Assembly (NCBI GenBank): GCA_016931915.1
Contig: JAFGDU010000097.1
Coordinates: 31,425 to 95,424 of the forward strand
Direction of reading: 5' to 3'
Source: Actinomycetota bacterium
GTDB lineage: Bacteria; Actinomycetota; Geothermincolia; Geothermincolales; RBG-13-55-18
Length of the DNA: 64,000 nucleotides
The position numbers and the translations under genes were made by a program. Below are positions 50,004-58,831 of this stretch, piece after piece; positions within the stretch are counted from its first letter, which is position 1, and each line of letters begins with the position of its first letter. The notes below the pieces were generated by a model. It was not told the origin of the DNA and ran no database searches. It saw only the letters and a list, made by a program, of their open reading frames with translations.

Positions 50004-50816
50004 TCAGAGGTTCACCTTGGCGGCGATGCGCTCCACACATGTATCGATATAACTCGGGTCCTCGATGCGGATGCTTATGGCATCCTGCTTGCAGACCATG
50101 GCGCAGCGGCCGCACCCCTTGCATTCCTCGCCGATGACGGCCTTCTTATCCACTACCTCTATCTGCTTGAACGTACATGTTTTAACGCATGCGCCGCAGC
50201 CGTTGCATTTCTCCATGTCCACCTCGACGGTCACGCCCGGTATCTTCACGACGGTGTCGCGCGTTTCCCTCGAGGCATACGGAATGCTGGTGGACAGGCA
50301 GCAGCAAGGGCAGCAGTGGCATACGGTCATGAGGTTATGGTGATCTCGCTGCACGCCGAGCATGACGGCGTCGAACTTGAACTTCCCCAGGCACGAGATG
50401 AGGCCCATCTCCGTGGCCTGGTGCAGGTGCTCCAGGGCCTCCTCCATGCTCACCAGCCTGCCCACCTCGGGGTCGACGTTGCGCACCGCAGGGCCCAGAA
50501 AGGTGCAGCCGAAGTAGGGGTCGAAGTCCTGGCAGTCGTTCTCGCTGCGGCAGGGACAGCGAGAGAGTATGAGGTGGTCGCTTGCCTCCCTGATGAAATG
50601 CTCGATGATGGAGACGGGAGCGGCCGTACCCGCGGGGACCTCCATGTCCTCGTAGATGGGTACGTAGGTGAGGATCGTATTGTCCATGTCCATATGCCGC
50701 CAGCCTATCTGCTTGAGGATGGGGTAATTGCTGAGCTTGGCGACGAAATTCTTGTATTTATACATGCTGAGGACGCGGTCGAAACTCTTTTTACTCCTGC
50801 CCTTTTTACCCGCCAT
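50004..50816 (-). CDS. Cysteine-rich two-[4Fe-4S] ferredoxin-like protein, tandem copy 2
   Basis: 270 aa, paralogue of 49056-49868, same Cys layout (CPCRSENDCQDFDPYFGC, CHCCPCCC, CNGCGACVKTC, CKGCGRCAMVC). The N-terminal part and the linker (EMGLISC-GKF) differ mainly by conservative changes. It has a promoter equal to that of the first copy. Two copies of an electron carrier in tandem may allow different partners or dosage. Not a ferredoxin of the small type: the first ~190 residues form an additional domain without a named family. Confidence 0.85.
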   Translation of the reverse strand: MAGKKGRSKKSFDRVLSMYKYKNFVAKLSNYPILKQIGWRHMDMDNTILTYVPIYEDMEVPAGTAAPVSIIEHFIREASDHLILSRCPCRSENDCQDFDPYFGCTFLGPAVRNVDPEVGRLVSMEEALEHLHQATEMGLISCLGKFKFDAVMLGVQRDHHNLMTVCHCCPCCCLSTSIPYASRETRDTVVKIPGVTVEVDMEKCNGCGACVKTCTFKQIEVVDKKAVIGEECKGCGRCAMVCKQDAISIRIEDPSYIDTCVERIAAKVNL

Positions 50817-50861
50817 CGCTATCTCCCCCTATTCGCGCGCAGACACGGACTGACAGAGTGT

Positions 50862-50891
50862 ATGTTAACACAGCCCATATTTTCGACGCAA
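50862..50891 (-). promoter_or_regulatory. Candidate promoter, tandem copy 2
   Basis: Minus-strand TTGCGT (50886-50891), 18-bp spacer, TAACAT (50862-50867) preceded by TG-T, duplicated with the gene. Confidence 0.5.
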
Positions 50892-50903
50892 TGTCGGTTT
50901 GAG

Positions 50904-50990
50904 GGGTCAGGTCTTGAATCCTGTAATTTTACCATAGGCTAGGTTTATACCCAGTCGTTCCCTCAAAATTCAAGATTCAAGACCTTACCC
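50904..50990. mobile_element. Miniature inverted-repeat element (~87 bp)
   Basis: Left end GGGTCAGGTCTTGAATC (50904-50920) and right end GATTCAAGACCTTACCC (50974-50990) are inverted with 16 of 17 matches. There is no gene inside. The right end overlaps the 3' end of the LarA-like gene and supplies its stop (TTA at 50985-50987). Such ends are typical of non-autonomous REP/MITE elements. Confidence 0.6.
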
Positions 50991-52502
50991 TGTTTCGGTC
51001 GCGAAGATGGGAGGGATGGACAGATGGGTTATGGAATAGCCCTTGCCCAGGGTCTCTGCCGCCATGCTCCAGGCCCGCTCGAGCGAATCCGCGTACTCGA
51101 AGCCCAGGCGTTCCACCACTTCGCGGCTTTTCGCGCCGACCACGATAACGCGACCCAGGTGCTCCATGGCCAGGCCTCCCCAGTACCATACGTAGAAGGG
51201 ATGCACGCCGTGGTAAGCATGATGCTCGCGGTAGGCGCGTATGAATTCCTTGCGGTCGGCGAAGTCCTCCTCGAAACGTATCTCCATCTCGCTCATGTCG
51301 CGGGTCTCGGCCAGGACGCGCTCGTAGAATTCAACGTAGGGGAGGTGGTGACGGTGGTGGAAACCGGGCAGGAAGGGCTGCATGAGCACCAGCACGCCCC
51401 CCTTACGCACCACGGGCTTGCGCATGTGCATGTTGAAGACGTAACCCAGGGCGGAGTTCATGGCCAGCAGGGGATTCATGCGTGAGAAAGCGGCGTAGGG
51501 GCAGATATTGGGGAGGGCAAGGAACAGGGCGTCGCTCTCTCCCGCAACCCGTACGTTCTGCTGCTGGAAGAGCGCCTCCAGTGTCCGTTCGTGTACCGCA
51601 TCCGGGTCTCCCGCGTTGACGGCGATGGGCTCATACGCGCTCCTCAGGGCGGACGAAACGGCGGATTTCACCGCCTGTGGAAAGTGGCGTGAGAGCTTGA
51701 AGGGCAGGGGCACCCGGCTCTTCTCGAGGGAGAGATAGCCGTCGAGCGTTCCAGGCCAGACCCGGTTATTGAGCACAGTCTCCAAGCTGAGCACCCGCGC
51801 AAACCGGGACAGATATCTACCCTGGGCACGCAGGATGGCGTGGAATTCGCTCCCGGGGTCCATGACGGTGCCTCCGCCGGTAAGCACGGAGGGGTTGTGG
51901 TGGGGGCGGATGGAGCGGTAAGTCCCGAGTCCCACCATGTAGGACTTCCACCCGCCGTTCATGCTCGTCCAGTTGACGTTGACGTAAATGGTCAGGTCTG
52001 ATTCCAGGAGCCTGCGATTGACCTCTACGGGATAACCCTCTTCCGTCCTGCCCAGGTCGACGTTGCCGGCCGGGTTCTCCGCATCGTGGTTTTCGATGTA
52101 TGAGGACCCCATCACCGCCCAGACCCTCTTGCCCAGGATATGCTTGAGTTCCCGCTCCGTCCACTTGCGGTGCAGGCCTACGGCACAGACAAGATTAATC
52201 CTCTCCCTCTTCACGCCATGGGAAAAGAGCTCCTCGAGCACGGCTTCCACGGCCAGTCCACGCGGATCTTTCAGGGCAGGTGGCAGGGGAAGGCAGGGGT
52301 CGTCGAAGGCGATGGTAACGCGCGATTCCGGGCCTGCAAGGTCCGCAAGGGGAGGACACCCCAGGGGATCGCGCAGGGATCTTTTTACCGCCCCCTGGTA
52401 ATCCTCCATCGCTGCAATGGGGGGCGGCGCCGCGACGATTCGGGTGCGCTCCGGTAACTCTACCCTGACGATGTCATCGCCGTAGAAGGCCAGCCTGTGC
52501 AT
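50985..52502 (-). CDS. LarA-like protein (DUF2088, nickel-pincer racemase family)
   Basis: 505 aa. LarA racemises lactate with a nickel-pincer cofactor made by LarB, LarC and LarE. The DUF2088 part has SRVTIAFDDPCLP, VCAVGLHRKWTERELKHILG (the catalytic-His region), and GSSYIENHDAENP; the C-terminal half is longer than LarA proper. None of larB, larC or larE is in the window. Relatives use other 2-hydroxy acids or sugar acids, so lactate is not assured. It starts 9 bp after the CoA-transferase stop on the same strand and probably shares its message. Its 3' end carries the mobile repeat, which provides the stop codon. Confidence 0.7.
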   Translation of the reverse strand: MHRLAFYGDDIVRVELPERTRIVAAPPPIAAMEDYQGAVKRSLRDPLGCPPLADLAGPESRVTIAFDDPCLPLPPALKDPRGLAVEAVLEELFSHGVKRERINLVCAVGLHRKWTERELKHILGKRVWAVMGSSYIENHDAENPAGNVDLGRTEEGYPVEVNRRLLESDLTIYVNVNWTSMNGGWKSYMVGLGTYRSIRPHHNPSVLTGGGTVMDPGSEFHAILRAQGRYLSRFARVLSLETVLNNRVWPGTLDGYLSLEKSRVPLPFKLSRHFPQAVKSAVSSALRSAYEPIAVNAGDPDAVHERTLEALFQQQNVRVAGESDALFLALPNICPYAAFSRMNPLLAMNSALGYVFNMHMRKPVVRKGGVLVLMQPFLPGFHHRHHLPYVEFYERVLAETRDMSEMEIRFEEDFADRKEFIRAYREHHAYHGVHPFYVWYWGGLAMEHLGRVIVVGAKSREVVERLGFEYADSLERAWSMAAETLGKGYSITHLSIPPIFATETG

Positions 52503-52511
52503 GAGCCTAGT

Positions 52512-53702
52512 CTAACCCATAGCTCCCGAGGCCAGTAGATCTTCGGCCTCCCCGGGGCTCTTTTTCAGGACTTCCTCCAGCAGCCAGCGGTTGTCCTGCC
52601 CCAGGGCGGGAGCGGGGCCGCGCGGTCTTATCTCGCTCCCCAGGGCCTTCATGGCCGAGCCGAATATGGTGATGGTTCCGGCCCCCGGCTGCTCGAGGTC
52701 CACGAGCATCCCGCGGGCGGCCGTGTGTGGGTTCTCCACCACGGACTTGATGTCGTTGACCGGAGCGCCGGGGACACCATGCTCCTGCATAAGCTCCCAG
52801 ACCTCGCTGCACGTGAGCGTGGACGCCCACTCCTCTATGACCTCCTTCAGTTCGGGCTCGTGGGCGTTGCGCGCCATGATGTCCTTGAAGCGCTCGTCGT
52901 CCGCCAGCTCCGGCTTGCCCATGGCATTGCAGAGGTTGTGGAAAGGCTGGTCTCCCACGCAGATGATCATTACGTAACCGTCCCTGGTTGCGTAGGCGTC
53001 GAACGGCGTTACGTAGGGGTAGCGGTTGCCGGTCCGTTGGGGGATATTACCTGTGACCGTGTAATCGACGAACTTCGCCTCCAGCAGGTTGATTGCTACA
53101 TCGTACATGGAGACGTCCAGGTATTCCCCCTCCCCCGTCCGTTCCCGCGCAAAAAGGGCGGCGCAGACGCCGAAGGCGGAGTAAAAAGCGCATGATATAT
53201 CCACTATGAGGGTACCGGCGCGGGTTGGGGGTGTTTCGGGGAAGCCGGTGGTACTCATGAGCCCGCTCATGGCCTGCAGGACAGCGTCATAAGCTGGCAG
53301 GTGGGAAAGGGGGCCGTACTGGCCGTACCCGGAGATCGAGCACATCACCAGCCTGGGATTGATATCTTTGAGGACATCGTAGTCCAGCCCCAGCTTCTTC
53401 ATGACCCCGGGCCGGTAGTTCTCAACCAGCACGTCGGAAACGGCCGTAAGCTCCTTGAACAACTCGACGGCGCGGGGTTTCTTCAGGTCCAGGACCACGC
53501 CACGCTTGCCGCGGTTGAGCACTGCAAAGGAAGCAGAGGTGCCGTCCTTGTAGGGAGGAAAGAGACGTGCCTCATCACCCAGCCCCGGCCGCTCCACCTT
53601 GATCACCTCCGCCCCCATATCCGCCAGGAAGAAGGTGCATCCTGGTCCGGCGACGGTGTTGGTAAAATCGATAACCCTAACTCCCTCCAGCATGGAACGC
53701 AT
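52512..53702 (-). CDS. Family III CoA-transferase (CaiB/BaiF type)
   Basis: 396 aa from ATG 53702, which lies 9 bp from GGGGAGG; the ATG 6 bp upstream (53708) is only 3 bp from it. It moves CoA between carboxylic acids. Seen: GVRVIDFTNTVAGPGCTFFLADMGAEVIKVE at the N-terminus, VVLDLKKP, and the catalytic aspartate in YDAVLQAMSGLMS (~residue 165), followed by DVSMYDVAINLL. Usual length ~400 aa. It is transcribed with the LarA-like gene: a 2-hydroxy acid acted on by that enzyme could be activated here (inference). Confidence 0.88.
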   Translation of the reverse strand: MRSMLEGVRVIDFTNTVAGPGCTFFLADMGAEVIKVERPGLGDEARLFPPYKDGTSASFAVLNRGKRGVVLDLKKPRAVELFKELTAVSDVLVENYRPGVMKKLGLDYDVLKDINPRLVMCSISGYGQYGPLSHLPAYDAVLQAMSGLMSTTGFPETPPTRAGTLIVDISCAFYSAFGVCAALFARERTGEGEYLDVSMYDVAINLLEAKFVDYTVTGNIPQRTGNRYPYVTPFDAYATRDGYVMIICVGDQPFHNLCNAMGKPELADDERFKDIMARNAHEPELKEVIEEWASTLTCSEVWELMQEHGVPGAPVNDIKSVVENPHTAARGMLVDLEQPGAGTITIFGSAMKALGSEIRPRGPAPALGQDNRWLLEEVLKKSPGEAEDLLASGAMG

Positions 53703-53837
53703 CTTCATCTACCTCCCCTTGATATCCACTGCATCTATGCCATCCGCTGATTTCATTATTCCCCCTGCGGGCGCCTCTTGAGCGCGGAACGAGCTTCCAT
53801 GTCTACCGCGTACGTCGTGCTCCCGGGTCGCGCAAAG

Positions 53838-53867
53838 TTGACTGCGACCCCGCTCTGATAACAGAAT
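53838..53867 (+). promoter_or_regulatory. Candidate promoter for the AMP-binding-like gene
   Basis: TTGACT (53838-53843), 18-bp spacer, CAGAAT (53862-53867), 7 bp before ATG 53875: a leaderless message if used. Confidence 0.35.
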
Positions 53868-53874
53868 AACGGTT

Positions 53875-55176
53875 ATGTTGAAAAGAGTACGGTTGGCCAT
53901 GCGGCGGCTTCTCACCATGTCCAACCTCTTCGAGAACCTGTACGAGATCTACGGTGACCGCGAGATAATCCGCCTCGCGGAGCCCGCTACCTACCGTATT
54001 TTCTCCTCCCCCGAACTGACCTGCGGGGATTGCCTCCGCTTCACCAACCTGGGAGCCGAAGCCTTCATCCGCGAACTCGACCTGAAGAAGGGGGAGCGGG
54101 TCGTCTTGTGTCTTCCCGATGCTGCGGAGATGCTCCTTATCTCCGTGGCGCTTATCAAGGCTGGGGGTATCGCGGTCCCCCTCGACCACGAGCTGCCGTC
54201 GGGTGAGATCGACAGGTACGTCCGGGAATGCGGTGCGAAGCTGGCCGTGGTGGATGGCAGGCTGTTCGCGGAACGGCCGGGCCTGGCCGGCAGTATGGGG
54301 GGTATGAGGGGAATCGTGGTCTCGGGTCCACGCTCACGGGTGCCGGATGGAATGATGTCACTCGACGAAGCGATGGACCGTTCGTCGGGCTTTTTTCTCC
54401 CCTACACCTTGAAGCCCGGCAACATCGTCTGCCTTTTCCGCACCATGATGGGGGACGGCTCCATCAAGGCGGTCATGGTCGCCAACGAGGGCCTTCTGGG
54501 GCCGCAGCTTTGGGCGGCGGCTCTTCTTCCCACCCGACCGGGTGGTTCATGCGTTCATGCCGTTTCATTGCTGTCGTCGCCGGGATTCACCACCTGTGTG
54601 CTCGGGTTATGCATGGGGTTGCACATGTATTTTCTGCAGGATCCACCACTGGAACACGCCCTGAGGACACTGGAAACCGTGAATCCGGTCGCGTTGATGA
54701 CATCTTCCGGAACGCATGTATCCCTGTTGCAGGCATGCACGCATGGGCACGAGCTCCCGTCGCTTCGCCTCTGGCTTATAAACGTTGGTGAACCGTCGCA
54801 GGGGACACCGGATGAGTCCCGGCACCTGCCTTCTCTCTGCCCGGGACCCCTGCATCCTTCCGCGCGTCTGGTCGAGCTGTACTTCGCCGCGGGAAAGGCG
54901 ACGGTGCTCGCGCTGAAGCCTGCTCTTCCCGGCATCACGTGGCCCGAGGGATGTCCTGGCCTGGTCATCCCGCCCAACCGTGTGCGTATCCTTGATGAAC
55001 TGGGAAGGCGGGTGAAGCGCGGTGAGGAGGGCGAGCTCGCGCTCAGGGGCCCTGCCGTGACCCAGGGCTACTGGAACGATATCGAGGGGACCCTGGCGGC
55101 GAAGCGCGATGGCTGGCTACACACGGATATCAGGGCGAAGAGAGGCTGCCTGCACGCCACGGTGGCGAACCGCTGA
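53875..55176 (+). CDS. Degenerate AMP-binding (acyl-CoA synthetase-like) protein, no C-terminal domain
   Basis: 433 aa against ~550 in active synthetases. The N-terminal half retains the fold (GERVVLCLPDAAEMLLISVALIKAGGIAVPLD) and late motifs (GEEGELALRGPAVTQGYWNDIEGTLAAKRDGWLHTD), but the Ser/Thr/Gly-rich P-loop (TSGTTGxPK in FadD) reads CLFRTMMGDGSIKAV, and the catalytic-lysine domain is absent: the protein ends 20 residues after the hinge. It is an unbroken reading frame, so it looks like an inactive paralogue under selection or an early pseudogene. It may bind or regulate rather than catalyse. Confidence 0.65.
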   Translation: MLKRVRLAMRRLLTMSNLFENLYEIYGDREIIRLAEPATYRIFSSPELTCGDCLRFTNLGAEAFIRELDLKKGERVVLCLPDAAEMLLISVALIKAGGIAVPLDHELPSGEIDRYVRECGAKLAVVDGRLFAERPGLAGSMGGMRGIVVSGPRSRVPDGMMSLDEAMDRSSGFFLPYTLKPGNIVCLFRTMMGDGSIKAVMVANEGLLGPQLWAAALLPTRPGGSCVHAVSLLSSPGFTTCVLGLCMGLHMYFLQDPPLEHALRTLETVNPVALMTSSGTHVSLLQACTHGHELPSLRLWLINVGEPSQGTPDESRHLPSLCPGPLHPSARLVELYFAAGKATVLALKPALPGITWPEGCPGLVIPPNRVRILDELGRRVKRGEEGELALRGPAVTQGYWNDIEGTLAAKRDGWLHTDIRAKRGCLHATVANR

Positions 55177-55338
55177 CCCGTATACGATATATGCTGGACT
55201 GCTGAGACGAAAGATATACGGGGTGAAGCAGATCATGTTCAGAGATCCTGAAAGGTGTTAGTCTTCCTGAGCACAAAGCCGCGATGTTTGGGGCTGCCAT
55301 TGAGTCAATGCACATTTAAAGACGGGAAGGAGTAAGCA

Positions 55339-55914
55339 GTGGCAAATGTAAAAGGTACGCAGACCGAAAAGAACCTGCTGACCGCTTTTGCGGGAGAGTC
55401 CCAGGCCAGGAACAGGTACACGTACTTCTCGAGCCAGGCGAAAAAGGACGGGTTTGTCCAGATAGCGCAGGTTTTCGAGGAGACGGCAAACCAGGAGAAG
55501 GAACACGCGAAACGCCTGTTCAAGCTCCTGGAGGGCGGGGACGTAGAGATACAGGCCGCTTACCCCGCGGGCGTGATAGGAAGCACGGCCGAGAACCTGA
55601 AGGAGGCGGCCGCGGGAGAGAACCACGAATGGACCGATATGTACCCCTCCTTCGCGGAAGTGGCGCGTGACGAGGGGCTGGACGATATCGCCGCGATATT
55701 CGAAGCGATAGCGGTAGCGGAGAAACAGCACGAGAAGCGCTATCTGGGCCTGCTGGCCAACGTCGATGGGGGAACCGTCTTCAAGAAGGATGGGACTGTC
55801 GTCTGGCGCTGTCTCAACTGCGGGTATATCCACGAGGGCCCGGAAGCTCCCGACGAGTGCCCGGCCTGTGCCCATGCCCAGGCACATTTCGAGTTGTTGG
55901 CCGAGAACTGGTAG
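55339..55914 (+). CDS. rbr: Rubrerythrin
   Basis: 191 aa, standard length. N-terminal diiron ferritin-like domain with the two EANxExxH-type sites (FAGESQARNRY, FEETANQEKEHAKRLF, IFEAIAVAEKQHEKRY) and a C-terminal rubredoxin-like iron site CLNCGYIHEGPEAPDECPAC. It reduces hydrogen peroxide in anaerobes, with NAD(P)H-linked electron donors. GTG 55339 has SD GGAAGGAG. Presence supports an anaerobic or microaerophilic host. Confidence 0.95.
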   Translation: MANVKGTQTEKNLLTAFAGESQARNRYTYFSSQAKKDGFVQIAQVFEETANQEKEHAKRLFKLLEGGDVEIQAAYPAGVIGSTAENLKEAAAGENHEWTDMYPSFAEVARDEGLDDIAAIFEAIAVAEKQHEKRYLGLLANVDGGTVFKKDGTVVWRCLNCGYIHEGPEAPDECPACAHAQAHFELLAENW

Positions 55915-56008
55915 AAGGGGTCACGGCGGGGAATCAAGGAGATGAAGTCGCCTATATGAATACGGCGGCGCAACTTTATTATTCGCCTGTTGCAGTATAG
56001 TGGAGGGT

Positions 56009-58615
56009 TCAGATCTGGGCCTGGACGTTTGCATCCTCTGGCTCTTGGCGGTTCTGCTCGACCATCTCCGCCGTTTTTCTTCTCTGGATGTTTCTAAGGG
56101 CTGTGATTGCGGCACGCCGTACCTTGTCGCTGCCGTCGTCGCTGTACTGCTGCAGGATTTCGCGGCATTCATCGCTGCCTATCCTTCCCAGGGCGAGAGC
56201 CGCAGAGGCGCGCAGCTCGTGTTTGCCCCTACCAAAGAAAGGAAGCCGGGGCCGCTTTTGCAGGATTACCTTGCAGTAGGGTATGGTGGAAAAATCACCT
56301 ATCTCGCCCAGAGCCCACATGGCCGCACCTTTAACGGCATTTGAGCGCCTCCGCTGCTTGCTGAAGCTGCGTGGAGGCTTTATCACATCCACGAGGACCG
56401 GAACGGTGGAGACGTCACGCATGCGTCCCAGTCCGATGCATGCTTCCTTCTGCACCAGTTCGTCACGGTCGTTCACGGCCTCGATCAACAGCGAGATGGT
56501 CTCCGGCGTGCGTATCTTTGACAGTGCCTTGATGGTCTCGCGGCGCACCTCGGGGTTCTGATGCTTGATGAAGCGTGCCAATGATTGGATGATGGAGCGG
56601 TTGCCTATCTCCGCAAGGATGGAGATGATGTTACGATACATATGCCACGGATTGTATTTTTCGAGGTCGTTGATGAGGGTAAGTATTGCGTCCTTGCCGA
56701 TATTCTCTAGAGCTTCGAATGTAACACGTTTTACCAGGAGATCCTCGCTGTCTTTCAGCACCTGGATGAGGGGCTGCACGGACTTATCCTCGAACTTGAT
56801 AAGGATCTCCGCCACCTCGGTGATAGTCTGGATGTCTCCCTCGCGCAGGATATCCGCGAGGTTGTCAAGCACCTCGGGGCTTGCGACGGTCGCTACGGCA
56901 TCGAGGGCGGTGCGCCTCTGCTCCGGTTTGCGGGTGTCGTCGGCGCTGTTGTGCCGCCAGAAGGTGTCGATGATACTCAGGGCTGCATCGTAGTCCTCCG
57001 ACAGGATGAAGGTCTGTGCCAGGCTCGCCAGGCAGGTTGCCAGTGTAGTGTATACGTCGTTCAACTCGCGTTCCCGCTCCAGCCTCTCGAGCAGGCGGTC
57101 CTTCATCTCGTAGGCAACCGGGAATTCCTGCAGGTGGCGGCTCATCTCGAGGGCTTCGGGTATATTGCGCAGAGTCTCCGCCGTCTTCAGCCTGATCTCG
57201 GGGCTCATGTCCTCCAGGTTATCCAGGAGGTTTTCCACCAGTTTAAGCACCGTGTCATGGCGTCGGGCGCGATAGAGTTTCTTCAACAACCTGGGGATGT
57301 TTTCGTCGATGGTCATCTCGGCGGTCAGCTCGTCGATATCCAGCGTCAGACCCTCGTTCACAAGCATGTTGCTGATCTGGTATACGAGGGTGCTCGACCC
57401 CGCGCCCCCTCTCTCGCTGCTGGTGCCGTTGACGATCTTCTTCCACATATCCGCCTGGAAGATGCGATCGCTCACCCGCGATTCCCAGGGCTTGCCCACC
57501 GAGGCCTGGTATATCTCGTCGATGAGGGCCGAGAGGGCTCCAAATCGCAGTTCCTGCTCCGGCGAGAAGGCGGTCTCCGGATCGTCTACCTGCCGCTGCA
57601 GCGACTCATGCTCCCGGATGGTGCTTTCGAGCAGGTCGAGAACCTTGTTCTCGCGCAGGCTTTCCAGGATCCTCTTGCGCAGCTCCAGCTCCTGCAGGGC
57701 CTCGGGCTTCTCCCGCAGCAAGTAGCCTTTGAGCTCGGAAGGTTCCAGGAAGGCGGCGGCTTTTGCGATCTCCTCCTCGTCCATGCGGTTGAGCTCTTCG
57801 TCGTCGAGCTCTCCCAGCAGCAATGCTGTCCTCTCCAGCGTCTCACACACCCTGTCCAGGGCCTCTTCAGGGTCCTCAACCTCTACTACGGTCTCCCGCA
57901 CGGCCTGGCGAAGCAGCAGGCCCAGACGGGGAGGGTTGTTCATGATGTCATGGATGGCGTCTTCGCCGGTGTTCTGCCGGTTCTCCTTCCCGGTTATATA
58001 GTTGACGAACCTCTCGTCCTTGAGCTTTTCGTTGAGGCGGAGGAGTTCCTCCTCCTTGAAGCGCTTTTCCCCCTCCCCCGCTTCCTCCTCGGCCTCGCTT
58101 GTTACGACCTCGTCGTCTGTCACGGATACGAAGCGTTTCTCGTTTACCAGTATATGGTGACAGCCTTCGCGCCCCATCTCCTCCGCCATGCCTCCGATCT
58201 GTCGCAGCTCCTCCGGCTCCTTGGCCATGATGTACAGGAATTTCAGGAACTCCTCCTGTTCCATTCCCGAGGAGAAAGTGATGCTGTAGATATCCCTGCG
58301 CCGCAAGCCGTCGAGGAAGGAGAGTACGGGCGGTCTGACCTGGTCGCGGTCGTGCAGTTTCTCCCCATTGATCAGCAGCAGGTTGTCCGCCTCTCCCAGG
58401 GTGAGCTTCCCGGTTTGTGCAAGGAGGGGGTCTATGCGGGCGTAGGCCGTTTCCACGGAAGCTGCGATCATATCGCTCGTGGGAGGGTACATATGGATGT
58501 TTATCATGGCGGCATTGAGGGCGATGAGGAGCTCAACCGCTTTGCGCGCCAGTTCCTCACCGGCTTCCACGCCCTTCGGCTCACCTGCGAGTTCGTTCTT
58601 CTCTTCGTCCATCAC
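56009..58615 (-). CDS. Large HEAT-repeat protein
   Basis: 868 aa. A unique N-terminal ~450 residues (LLIALNAAMINIHMYPPTSDMI, a domain also found ahead of HEAT repeats in other anaerobes) are followed by about a dozen HEAT-like helical pairs (KDSEDLLVKRVTFEALENIG, KHQNPEVRRETIKALSKI, DRDELVQKEACIGLGRM). The C-terminus is basic (RNIQRRKTAEM). Such proteins act as scaffolds. No catalytic motif is seen. It has its own divergent regulatory region with a perfect inverted repeat at 58632-58662. Neighbours give no function. Confidence 0.8.
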   Translation of the reverse strand: MMDEEKNELAGEPKGVEAGEELARKAVELLIALNAAMINIHMYPPTSDMIAASVETAYARIDPLLAQTGKLTLGEADNLLLINGEKLHDRDQVRPPVLSFLDGLRRRDIYSITFSSGMEQEEFLKFLYIMAKEPEELRQIGGMAEEMGREGCHHILVNEKRFVSVTDDEVVTSEAEEEAGEGEKRFKEEELLRLNEKLKDERFVNYITGKENRQNTGEDAIHDIMNNPPRLGLLLRQAVRETVVEVEDPEEALDRVCETLERTALLLGELDDEELNRMDEEEIAKAAAFLEPSELKGYLLREKPEALQELELRKRILESLRENKVLDLLESTIREHESLQRQVDDPETAFSPEQELRFGALSALIDEIYQASVGKPWESRVSDRIFQADMWKKIVNGTSSERGGAGSSTLVYQISNMLVNEGLTLDIDELTAEMTIDENIPRLLKKLYRARRHDTVLKLVENLLDNLEDMSPEIRLKTAETLRNIPEALEMSRHLQEFPVAYEMKDRLLERLERERELNDVYTTLATCLASLAQTFILSEDYDAALSIIDTFWRHNSADDTRKPEQRRTALDAVATVASPEVLDNLADILREGDIQTITEVAEILIKFEDKSVQPLIQVLKDSEDLLVKRVTFEALENIGKDAILTLINDLEKYNPWHMYRNIISILAEIGNRSIIQSLARFIKHQNPEVRRETIKALSKIRTPETISLLIEAVNDRDELVQKEACIGLGRMRDVSTVPVLVDVIKPPRSFSKQRRRSNAVKGAAMWALGEIGDFSTIPYCKVILQKRPRLPFFGRGKHELRASAALALGRIGSDECREILQQYSDDGSDKVRRAAITALRNIQRRKTAEMVEQNRQEPEDANVQAQI

Positions 58616-58631
58616 TCAACACACCAGGAAT

Positions 58632-58662
58632 CGATAATTACCTCTCTGACTATTAATTATCG
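58632..58662. promoter_or_regulatory. Perfect inverted repeat upstream of the HEAT gene
   Basis: CGATAATTA (58632-58640), 13-bp gap, TAATTATCG (58654-58662); 17 bp before the ATG at 58615 on the minus strand. Probably an operator or promoter-overlapping site. Confidence 0.4.
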
Positions 58663-58765
58663 TCAACGACCAGCATAGACATTATATAAATATTTTAACG
58701 CTCCCTCCCCTATCTCCTCCATCAGCGCAATTTCATTCGCAAACGAACCCCTCCGTCTGAGCAAC

Positions 58766-58796
58766 CCCAGGCCAGGCCTGGCACCTGTACGTTCGG
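58766..58796. repeat. Partial copy of the dispersed hairpin repeat
   Basis: Only the tail CCAGGCCTGGCAC-TGTACG-TTCGG is present, followed by tsaC. The stem region is missing. Confidence 0.45.
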
Positions 58797-58819
58797 AAGA
58801 AGATCCGTATACGCCCAGC

Positions 58820-58825
58820 TATAAT
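58820..58825 (+). promoter_or_regulatory. -10 box of tsaC, leaderless arrangement
   Basis: TATAAT at 58820-58825, 6 bp before ATG 58832, and no SD. The -35 region is poor. Confidence 0.4.
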
Positions 58826-58831
58826 AGAGCC

